64,000 nucleotides of DNA from contig JAZGTN010000074.1 in NCBI GenBank assembly GCA_037783415.1, forward strand, positions 1 through 64,000, read 5' to 3'. This stretch comes from Leptasterias polaris. Its lineage: Eukaryota > Echinodermata > Asteroidea > Forcipulatida > Asteriidae. Under the pieces are notes generated by a model. The model was not told the DNA's origin and made no database searches. It saw nothing but the letters and a program-made list of their open reading frames with translations. Shown here piece after piece: positions 38,901-50,900 of the stretch. The number at the start of each line of letters is the position of its first letter. Position 1 is the stretch's first letter. Both the position numbers and the translations under genes were made by a program.

Positions 38901-41900
38901 AACATGAGTTTTTCTGTTGCTGTGGAAATCCTGTTACAATTTTATTAATTTAATTCAATATTTGCATTCACTTTTGCTGAGGTTGGAGTGTCTGGAAAAG
39001 AACTTCCAGTTCAGCACCATGCACAATTTGATGTATTTGAAATTTTACTTCTGCCCTTTTAATAGGGGGAAGTTGTCTGACGGTGTGGGCCATAGAGTTA
39101 AAGAAGTGGTCGATGTCGTCCTCTGTCTTTTGTGCCTTATTTAAGTAATTCATTATTGACTGATCTACCTCTGAACTGTTTGCCCTCTTCCTGGGTGTAG
39201 CAGTGAATGACTTGGCTGGGGTACTAGTACTACTAGAGGCTTGAACTGAAGACATTGAAGGAATTGATGTAGGTAGTGAGGCAGCTTCAAAACCATCCTC
39301 ACTGCATACACTTGCTTCCTCAGCATCCAACTGCATCTCCTCCGGTAGATTACTAGTTGTTCTAGAGAAAAAAGGGCAAAAAAGAAAACATAAAATTAAA
39401 GATGAAGCTTAAAGGCACTGAACACGTTTTGTAATTGTCAAAGCCCAGTATTCTCACTTGGTGTATCCCAACATATACATAAAATAACAAGCCTGTGAAA
39501 ATTTGGGCTCAATTGGTTATTGAAGTTGCAAGAAAATGATGAAAGAAAAAACACCCTTGTTGTACAAATTAGTGTGCTTTCAGATAGGAATAAAAGGCTT
39601 CTGGCCAGAAGTCTTTTATTATTTTAGTGAGAAATTACCTCTTTCTCAAAAACTACGTTACTTCGGAGGGAGTCGTTTCTCACAATGTTTTATACTATCA
39701 ACAGCTCTCCGTTGCTCGTTACCGAGTAAGTTTTTATGCTAATATATATTTTGAGTAATTACCAAACGTGTACAGTGCCTTTAAGTAAATAAAAACAGAT
39801 AGTAAAAACAACCAATTCATTGAACCATTGAAAAATTCAATACATTTAGTTTGTTTTTTTGTGTGTTGTTGGGTTTTTTTGGGGGGGAGTGAGTGTTTGC
39901 GACTTCCAAAAAATTATACTGAACTTACTCTCTGTGTTTCAGATGAGGGATTAGAAAGCCAAGTATGTCTGCATATTTGTACTTTTTCACAGACGATGCA
40001 CTCTTTTTGGCAGCCTTCTTCTTTCTATATGTGTGGAACGCATCCCTGATGTTCGTCCATCGCTTACGTGCTGCCTCCCCTGCAAATTTAACAGAACAAA
40101 AAATGATTTAATAATATGATTTGATTTATGTCAGGTTCCTTGCAACTGGCGACTCCTACAAGACAATCTCCTTCAGTTACAGAGTTGGAAAGTCAACTAT
40201 CGTGAGTATAGTACCAGAGGTCTGTGATTCTATCTGGCGACATCTACAACCCCTGCATATGCCAGTTCCACAGGAGGCAGACTGGATTGCAATAGCCAAA
40301 GGCTTCCAAGATCAGTGGCAATTCCCAAACTGCATTGGTGCAATAGACGGAAAGCATGTTGTCATCCAGGCACCTCCAAATTCTGGGTCAAGCTTCTTTA
40401 ATTACAAAGGGACATTTTCCGTCGTCTTAATGGCACTTGTTGATGCCGACTATTGCTTCACCTTGGTTGATGTTGGAGCATATGGTTCACAGAGTGATGG
40501 AGGCATATTTGCCCTATCTGCAATGGGGAAGGCCCTGCACAGAGAAAACCTATCCATCCCACCTCCAAAACCCCTCCCTGGTGCCCCTGAGCTTGGTAGT
40601 ATGCCTCATGTGATAGTTGGAGATGAAGCATTCCCACTGAAACCATACCTCATGAGACCATTCCCTGGCCAAGAGTTGGATGACAACAAGCGTATCTTCA
40701 ACTACCGGCTTTCAAGAGCGCGTCGAGTAGTCGAAAATACATTTGGCATTTTGGCAGCAAAGTGGCGCATTTACCAGAGAAGGGTTCAACTTTGTCCATT
40801 AACTGTGGATAAAGTTGTAAAGGCTACGTGCATTCTACATAACTTCATCAAGCACACCTCTGCCAATGCATCAAGCAACACAACCAATCATCCTCCAGAA
40901 GTGGGAAGAGATCACCATGGGCCTATTTGTGACCTTCAGAATACAGGGAACCATGCCTCCCAAGAAGCATATGATGTGAGGAACACCTTCACTAAGTATG
41001 TGATGTTGCCAGCTGGTGGGGTAACATGGCAGAGAAACGCCTGTTTTGGCCATGCGAAGTAGATCATGTATCCTGTCAGCTTATTAATATTGCTAGCATT
41101 AATAATGCTAGCAATATCATTCTAATGACTCGCTGTGATAACTGCAGCTTCATTGAGGATTAGTCCCTCGACCTAGTACTAGTGTAGTAGTAGTACTACT
41201 ACGTAGTAGCTACAAACACAAAGGCCTGTTTAAAATTCAAGGTGTCACAAATTTTCCAAAGTTCATTTTTAATATGACAAGAGTGGCCCTTGAGCCTTGA
41301 AACAAAAATGTAAATCTGGTTCTGAATCCCCTCAAAATGAAGTAAAAGGTGTTTTTTTTAGATTACTTGTAATTTAAATTACTTGTAATTTGTAAATAAA
41401 ATTAAATTACACATTACTCAATCTTAAAGTTGACGCCCAGGTAGCACACGTCACTAGTTGGTTGTTTTTATACAGGTCAATAACCATTTTATGAGTACTC
41501 TATTTTAATTCTCAATATCATTGGTGGAATTCATTGTCAATGTTGGAAAATTTAACTTTAAATTATTATTATTTTTTTTTTTGGGGGGGGGGGGGATTAT
41601 TAGTATTGGAATTGTACTTTGATTCCAAGGATGCGACTCCACCAGGGCGTGTTATGTAGTATCTATTTAGATCTAGATCCAAAGGAAACTACAGTAATCC
41701 CTGTAGCTGCTGTATGGCTCCACCCAGCCGGCCAGCCAGTCCATGTTTTTGATTTTCCAATGTATTATTAATGTAATTTGTAACGGGATTACATAGTACT
41801 ACACAATGACTGGACACCAACTACACGATACAATGACTTGTTGACCTCTGACATGAACTACGTGATCCTATGTGATCCTTGTGTGTCCTTTAGTTACCCA

Positions 41901-44900
41901 AATAAATCATCTTTAGTTCGATTTAATATTCTGTCTCAGTCCTCCATATATTACTCCAGCCTTCACCATCGAACAAAGGTAACACTAGGGAAAGCGTTAC
42001 AATGGCGTAGTCGGCAGGATGGCTGTTTAGACTGGATGATTTTGTGGATTTTGACAATGTAATGATGCTGTGAAACCATGCCATGTAGCTGAGTGAGTAC
42101 ATAAATCCAGAACAATATCATGAACATTATGATACCTACATAGCTGATATAACTATCCATATTCTGAAGAGAACCCTGTTAAATGGTGGCCAAGCCAGAG
42201 ATGTATGAACTGTATTTTGTACAATAAAATCTTTGCTGAATTTGAGGTAAAAAAAAAAATGGCTGAGAGGGCGGTATATCTTCGACGCTTCACAAACGAA
42301 TACATAGTCCAACTATGTCAGATCAACCACATAGATGTAAACGAGATTAAGACAAAGCAATAAAGGATCCAATGCCTTTGTGACCTTCCCCAAATGAAGG
42401 AACCACAACCTGACCAGCCCCAAAAGCAGCCAGGACTAATAGATATCTCGCAATTGTTGTTGAAGATGGAAGAGAACCGCAAACAGGAGACTGAGGTCCT
42501 CTGTCAAACCCTCCTGAAGGCAGTCACTGAAGCTACCAAGGCTACAGCTCCCACTAAGATAAGATTTGGTCCCGAATTGCCTGATTTCCATAAGCTGTCG
42601 AGTGACGATGACATCACCTGTTACTTGACGACTTTTGAAAGAATGGCCACAGCAGAGAAAAGACCGAAGGAAGAGTGGCCTCGTCTACTTGAACCTTACC
42701 TCACCGGTAAAGCACAGAAAGCCTTCCACGCACTGACTGAAGAAGATAAAAAAGATTACGCCAAAATCGTTGCAATTATTCTTCGTCATTACCAGTTAAC
42801 ACCAGAAGCATATCGCTTTAAGTTCAAAAGTGCTTCAAAGAAACCTGATGAAACCTTTGAAGAGTTTGCGACAAGATTGGAGCTCTACTTCAAAAGATGG
42901 GTCAAACCTTCTGATGAATCATTGGCATTGGATGATGTTAAGAGAATGACAGAGCTCATCATGACAGATCAACTCCTAAACTCCATTGCTGATGAACGAC
43001 TCCGTCTTAAACTAAGAGAAAAGAAACTACCCACAACACAGGCGACAGCCAAAGCCGCTGATGAGCACATTCTTAACAGAAAGATGTCGTCCAATCCAAA
43101 CACCACTTCATTTAAGCCACAACAGTTCAGTCAACCAAACTTCCACCCTACCGTGTCTCGACCCAATCAATCAGACCACAGACAAGAACGTCAGGACCAA
43201 TCCAAGTCAGAAAACTATCAGGGTAAATCATCCTTCGCAAAGGGTCGCCCACCAACCAAAACAACCGGAAAGTTCGACTCGATCTGTTACAGATGTCATG
43301 AGATGGGTCATCGGATTGCTGAGTGCCCCTATCCACCAGCACAGTCAAAACAATATCAACCAAAAGTACATGCAGACTCCAAACCATTCGCAATGAAGTT
43401 TAATGAAGTCTCAACCAAACCAGAGCCAACAAAGCCACAAGTTAATTTCTTGATGAATGTCCCCCCCCGATGATGCCCCCAGTGTAGAGCACAGAAACAG
43501 TGGCCCTTACATTACTGTGACTGTTTGTGACCATGAGATTACAGGTTTGATAGACACCGGTTCCTGTGTTTCTCTCATTACAGAAGAGCTATGTCAATCT
43601 TTAGCTCTAACCACAACACCCGAGTCTTCAAGCTCATCGCTCTACATGGTTGATGGGACCGAATTTTCACCTGTGGGGAAAATTCTGACCAAAATTGAAG
43701 TCGCTGGTGTGGAAACCCAAATACACCTTCAGCTGATGAAAAGTATGCCAACTCCACTACTACTTGGGCGAGATTTTGCTAAGCAAGTCAACCTTGTGAT
43801 GGACTTTCACATGAACTCATTTTGGTTGGAAGATGGCATTGATGACCACCGCATCAAGTGGCCAATGATCCATGAACCCCCTCAGAAGGAGAAAAATGGC
43901 CCCCCTACATGTGACGCTAAACCAACCCTTACTACCCATAACAGTCTTCCTCTACAGAATATACTTTGTGAATTCCCTGACGTGATAACTGAAAAGCCAG
44001 GGCGAACAGACATTGTAAAACACTGCATCTACACTGGAGATTCACAACCCCTCCGTGGTCCAGTGTACCGTCTTTCCGATGATCGTCGTCAGTCACTACG
44101 GAAACAGTTAGATGAAATGCTAGCTGATTGCAGAGTTGAGCACTCTTGTTCACCATGGGCATCCCCTGTGGTAATGGTCCCAAAGAAGGAGAAAGGTGAC
44201 TATCGACTATGCATCGATTACAGAAAGCTAAATAAAGTCACAAAGCTTGATGCTTACCCAATGCCAACTATCGACTTCATCCTTGAGTCACTACATGGTG
44301 CAAAAATCTTCAGTTCTCTTGATTTAAAGAGTGGTTATCATCAAATGAAAGTGCACTCAGATGACCAGGAGAAAACGGCATTTATTTGCGAGGAAGGACT
44401 TTTCCAGTTTACAGTGCTACCCTTTGGAGTTGTCAATGGACCTGCAAGTTTCCAAAGATTAATGGAAATTGTCCTCCAAGGCCTGATTGGGAAGATCTGC
44501 TATGTTTATCTTGATGACATTGTGTGTTACTCCTCTACACCTGAACAACACAACGTTGATCTCTATCAAATTTTCCAGAGACTACATCAGTCTGGCTTAA
44601 CAGTCAATAAAGGAAAGTGTACCTTCGGCTGCAGCAGCATGAAGTACCTTGGTCATATAGTTGGAGCTGATGGCATTCGAACCGACCCAGAGAAGGTTCA
44701 AGGAATCTTTGACTACCCCACCCCAACGAATCTTAAGCAACTTGAGAGGTTCTTGGGCATGGTAACCTAGTATGCAAAATTCATACCCAACCTGGCCAGC
44801 ATCGCAGCCCCACTGAACCAACTACGACACAAAACAGCAAAGTGGGAATGGAACGAAGATTGTCACTTATCTTTCATCAAGATGAAATCAATTCTCACTT

Positions 44901-47900
44901 CAGAACCAGTACTGATGTACCCAGATCCAAGCAGACCATTTGTTGTTCACACCGATGCTAGCAACACAGGTTTGGGGGCAGTACTTCTGCAGGAGACAAA
45001 TGGAGAGCTTCATACAATAGCTTACGCCAGCCGTTCCCTTGATACTTGTGAGAGGAACTACAGCACTACTGAGCGAGAGTGTTTGGCCGTGATTTGGGCC
45101 CTTGAGAAATGGAGAGTGTATCTTGAAGGAAAACGGTGCCAAGTTGTTACAGACCACCAAGCCCTCACCTGGCTTTTCAAAAAAGCAAACCTGACAGGCA
45201 AATTTGCTCGATGGGTGCTAAGATTACAAGATTTCTGCTTCGATGTAACCTACCGACCCGGTGCCCTACACCTGGTCCCAGATGCTCTCTCAAAAAAACA
45301 ATCGTAGCAGTGGTCCAAAGCCTATCATCTCCAGATGATACACCTACCGATGACGTAAATTCAACCACCACAGCTACCAATGATGACACTGGAAATGAAA
45401 GCTGTGCCGCACCACGCTGTGAACTTCCCCAGACTTACCCGGTCAATTGGATCCAGTGTGATGGTTGTGATCAATGGTATCACTTGCTGTGTGTACATGT
45501 CAAAAAGAAGCAAGCCCAACAAATGCCTTCTTACTCCTGCCCCTCATGCAAAAAGAAGCGTTGGGAAACAAGACGAGAAATTGAGTGGCAAACTACAGGA
45601 GCCAACAATCAAGATGAGGCAACAGTTCCAATGCTTAATTTTGCACAACTACAAATGCAACAGGCTGCAGACCCATCCCTATCTGTACTGAGAAAGGATG
45701 TGCAGAATTCCCTTGTGTACCGCCTCAAAGATGATGTGTTGTACCACTACAACAAATTGAAATGGAAGCTGGTTATCACTCAAAACCTACTGCTGGTCAC
45801 CTTGGCCGTACCAAAACCCTGCACCGACTTCATGATCTTCATCTATGGTGGAAGGGAATAACCACGGATGTGCGAAATTTTGTGAGAGCGTGTAAAATGT
45901 GCAGGCAGACCAAGCCAGTATTTCGTAAGCCACCAGGGCTTATGCTTTCTACCACTTCTGAGACCCCATGGGAGATTGTTGGTGTGGATTTAATGGGACC
46001 ACTTCCAAAGAGTTACAGTGGACACGAGTATCTACTTGTCGCAGTTAACCATTATACTAAATGGGTAGAAGTGTTTCCAATGCGCAAGGCCACTGGGAAA
46101 GCAGTCGCCTGTCTGATCGTCCGACAATTGTTTAGTAGATATGGTGCCCCACGGAAACTGCTGTCGGACAACGGCTCTCAATTTACCTGCAAAGCCATGG
46201 AAGCAGTCTGTGTGGAATGGGGAGTAGAACAGGTGTTTATTTCACCTTATCACCCTCAGTCAAATTGGGTGGAAAGAGTGAACCGTAACCTCAAAGCCAT
46301 GATGCAATCCTATGTGGGTGATGATCACCGTACTTGGGATATCCACGTTGCAGAATTTGGATTTGCCATGAACTCAGTTGCACATGCTACAATAGGCATA
46401 GCCCCAAGCATTTTGATGACTGGAAGGAAACTTCGCACACCACTGTCAAAAAAACTCAACATTGACAGTGCCCCTCCAGAGGAGCCTGGACTACTCAGGC
46501 AGAAAGTCGCTGAACAAAATGTTCGCTCAATGAAGAAGAGGAAGAAGTTTTATGACAAAGGACGCCGCATCGCCGAATTGACCATTGGAGAAACAGTGAT
46601 GCTGAAAACGCACCCCCTGTCTAATGCCAAAAAACATTTTGCTGCGAAACTTGCACCCAGATGGTGTGGACCATTCATTGTCACTGAGCGCCTGACCCCT
46701 GTTAACTATAAACTGACTGCGATCGCTAATGCCAAGAAGGAAGTGATTGCACATATTGATCAGACGAAGTCATGTGGATCCTCAGACCTTAAGTGAGAAC
46801 TGATAGAACTGTCGGACTCAGGAAGTATTTTTTTGTTGAACCCGTTGGTTGTTGCCCAAGCTGTTGTTACAGTTGAACTCAGTTACAAGTTGCACGTTTA
46901 AAAAAAATAAAAAATAAAAAATACAACAGGATAGCCTTTGAAAATTTGTTTTCTGTAGCACGTACAAAACATAAGGTGTTTTTTTTTTGGAAATTTTGAA
47001 ATTGTTGGTATGTTAAAAAAGAAAAATAAGACATTCAAAATGCAGCATTAATGAAAACTTTTATTTTTAATTTTTTTTAAGAAGAAAAAAAAGAAAAAAA
47101 TAACAGTTAAGGTGAACTGTCTCTAGGCAAAAAAAATATGCCTTGTTTTTTGTTGTTGAGTGATTTCTATGGATAGGACTTTGCTACTCACTGGAGAGGA
47201 CATTTAAGAGTAACCTTTGAACATTGAACTCTACAAAGAAACAATTTTTTTAGTGGATTTTCAAGTTGAAGATTAGTGCCTACTTAGTGTTTCTGATCTC
47301 GATGTGATTTAAACAGATTCTCCACATGTATGCCTTTTCTAGTGGAGGAGAGTGTAACGGGATTACATAGTACATGTACTACACAATGACTGGACACCAA
47401 CTACACGATACAATGACTTGTTGACCTCTGACATGAACTACGTGACTATAAACATTGAACATGAACATGTGACTTACATTGACTGATGCATGCTGGGATA
47501 CCTTCCAAGATGGCAACCTATGTGATCCTTGTGTGTCCTTTAGTTACCCAAATAAATCATCTTTAGTTCGATATAATATTCTGTCTCAGTCCTCCATATA
47601 TTACTCCAGCCTTCACCATCGAACAAAGGTAACACTAGGGAAAGCGTTACAAATTGTATGACGTACGATTTACACTTTAATAATATTTATTATAGCCTAG
47701 TTTCTCTGTCCTTTCTCTATAGTTTTACTTAGTTTGTAAAGTTGTTACACTTACCAGAGTTTCCCTCCACAAACAGTTACAGACATAACATCAACTTGAG
47801 CCATACTTTGTATTACAACTTGTACAAGTTGTGTACAAAATATGGCTCAAGTTCACGTAACGTCTGAGAAAAAAAGTATCAACCCTGTGAGAGTGCTGCC

Positions 47901-50900
47901 ATCTTTGTTTTGAGCCACCAAGCGGCGGCCGTGGCCAACATTATTTATTTTTTGCTCCACATTTTGCTACGGCTTTTGTCACTTTAGATGCTTTCCAGGG
48001 CTATTAAGTAGGACTAAGTACCTCACTTAAAGATATTAAAATTAGGAAAATTACATGACTTGTATTAATGTATCTATCTACTTACTGTAGGCCTAAGATA
48101 ATGGGAAAAATAAAATGTACGTTGGCTCGCAGGAGGCGAGACTGCACCAGTGCTGTAGGAGTGACCTGGGCTAGGCCTAAAAACCGTGGGCGATGCTTTG
48201 GCGTGTCGCCTGATTTGCTAAATAAAAGCTTATAAAATGTTAACCAAACATGCTTACCGTTGCATTTAATTCTGTCCCCTATCTCCTTCCAAATGTCCAG
48301 CTTCTTTCTCACGTCTTTGAAGGCTTCGCTTGACTTATCATACAGAATTTCGTTCTTTTCTACCTCTAAAATAAGTTTTGGGAGGTAAAAAGTTGCCGGC
48401 CGCGTGACGTAATACCAAAGGTGGACTCTGATTGGTCAATGGAAAATATCGGACCTACAATGCCTAAAAAATCGCGCCAGGATTGATCGGAACGATACGT
48501 ATCGTTTTGCTCCTTGTTTCCGTTCACGTTATCGCATGCTGTGTGACTTGTAGCAGTACTTGATAATGGGGAGCGATTTATTTTCTCTTCTCGTTCTCGT
48601 TCTCGTTCTCGTTCTCGTTCTCGTTCTCGTTATCGAGGCCTGTGTGACCGGGCCTTTAAGGCCAATTATACATCAGGGAGGGAAAAACATGAACTTACAA
48701 TTCTGAATTTAGAAAAAATAATAAAAGAATATTTATTGAAACCTTTCTTACCTTGTTAGTATCTTCATCAATCTGATCAAAACTTCTTAAGTATTTAGTC
48801 ATCGCATGATTGAAACACCTGTCATGAAGCAGCTGGTACCCGGGATGATGTGGTTCCTGGTTGAAATCTCCACACAGGATATGCGGTGTTTCTAATCCAT
48901 CAGAAAACTTGATGAGTTCATTGATGACAAACGATACCTAAACACCGAGTAATATCGTACGATCTTGTATCAATTATTGACCAAGCTAATAGCAGTCGGG
49001 CCGTTTCCAGCTATTTCACCGAGTAAGATTGCTTCAACCGTGCTAATAATTATTTTATATTTATTTTTAAACATTTGTTTTTAACTGAAATTAATTATTT
49101 ATTTAATATTTGATTTTACCTCTAATGAAATCAAATCCATTCTTTTAAAGAGGTCGAAGGACAGGTGGACATTACCAACGGCAAGGAGACGATTCGTTTT
49201 GTGACATCGGAATAGAGTAAATAGAAATGAACGTCTACTGTCGGTTAAGCTGATCAGTGTTTCCTTGTCATCTGTAATTCCATGTCGCATGTTTTCCTGA
49301 CAGGGATTAAAATATCGCAAAAGTATTCCTGAATGATGAAGTAACGTTCAGTCTGCAAAGGTACCGGTTTGCGTATTAAGGCATTATTCATTATCACGAT
49401 AATCTATTCGTTGAACGAGGATCCGATATGTGTAATCTGGACTCATCTTTTCTCGCTACCTAAGATTTAAGACAGTCGAAAGTTTAAACACGGAGTAAAC
49501 CGTGTCCGTGTTGAATTAAAGGGAAGGTATACGTTTGGTAATCACTCTGAAAATTTATGACAATAAAAACTTACTTGGTTAGAAGTACAGCAGCTTTCGA
49601 TAGTATAAAGCATTTTGAGAATCATTTCACTTCGAAGTAATGTGGTTATGAAAAAGGATATCAGTTTTTATCCCCATAAATTTTAAACTGAGAAACGTTA
49701 CTGTTATATACGTTTCTCAGATTGTGTATTCCAATTACGGATTATTCTTTCTGTGTGGACATAACCGCTCCAGTTTTTCCGCGATATCTCAAAAAAGCTA
49801 CCACCCTTTGAAATTGAATTTTCACAGGTTAGTTTTATTGTATATATCTATATTTATATTGGAATAAAACATTCGAACGGTTCCAAGAACGAAATGTATA
49901 CGTTCACTTTAACCTAGCCCAGAATGTGGGTTGAACGAGGATTGCCGTTCGTGCGAAGAAATCCGGTACGTGTTGAGGGTTACAGGTTAACCTAGGCTGT
50001 CTGTGCTACCTTGGGTTCTTCAGTGCAACAAGTTCAAGACGATCTAACGGTAGAACTGGCTGTTACAAAAAAGAATCTGGTTTATGGGTGAGTACGTTCT
50101 TGATATAAAGGGATGGGTCGTTTTTGAGACGTTTTCTGGTGATAGCAGGCGTCAGTGGTGGGAACTTTAACAGAGACGGATTGGGAGCCGTTCCCATCAG
50201 GAAAACAAGCGCCTGTTTAGTGGTTCACAAAATCAAAGTCATTACAGCATATTAATCAGAGGCGTAGGTCTTCCTGGCTGTATAAATTGTTCATATTTGT
50301 TATTGCTTAATCAATGCTACTGCATTTTCTTTTAAGCGCAATCTGAAAAGTACAAATAAAGGACTAAAGTATGATTGATGTAATTTTGTAAAAAAGCAAC
50401 GGCAACACACTTAAAACATTACTAACCAACACATTAAAATAAAAAGGCACTCTAAAGCTTCAAAGTATAGTTTTTTAATAATGTGTTTTAACATACTTTC
50501 GATAATGGAAGGATGTGCGGGAAATATACCTGAAACACGTCCCTGAAGTTGCCGTCCATCTTTTTAATCAGCTGAAAACGTTCCTGTTTGTGAAATGTTG
50601 CAGAACCATCAGTCCACGGTCTTGTATCCTGAAGAGGCCGATCATTAGGTCGCTGAATGTAATCACCGTAGTATCCTCTCTGCTTCATTGCTGGTAAAAG
50701 TGTCTTACCATAATACTTACAACTCACCTCAGGAGGAAAAAAATCGAAAATGTTGTCAATAATTTAAAAGTGAAAGGCCATCTGACTCAGTGAAATCTTT
50801 GCAAAGTTATCTCCGTACAGGATGTCCACTTTTCCCCATAATTTAATAGAAGATGGCGATGGAGATGGAGAAGAATGTTGACTGCCAGAGAAAATGTATG

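Larger units (their letters stand above)
38968..41062. mobile_element. PIF/Harbinger DNA transposon, internally deleted
   Basis: Divergent genes of a Harbinger element: a MADF/BESS DNA-binding protein on the minus strand (38968-40079) and a DDE transposase on the plus strand (40135-41062). Both genes start at internal splice acceptors that face each other only about 55 bp apart, and both lack their first exon. The central promoter region and the two N-termini appear to have been deleted. Terminal inverted repeats were not found by eye. Confidence 0.75.
41779..47651 (+). mobile_element. Near-complete Gypsy LTR retrotransposon (Gypsy 2)
   Basis: LTRs at 41779-42001 and 47353-47651 start TGTAACGG and end CGTTACA. 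AATT flanks both sides (41775-41778 and 47652-47655), a 4-bp target duplication. A primer-site-like TGGCGTAGTCGGCAGG follows the left LTR. Order: gag, protease, reverse transcriptase, RNase H, a PHD-like finger, integrase. This order (integrase last) defines Gypsy/Metaviridae. Pol is broken by one stop (44768) and frame changes near 45300 and 45765, so this copy is inactive or carries sequence errors. Confidence 0.92.
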
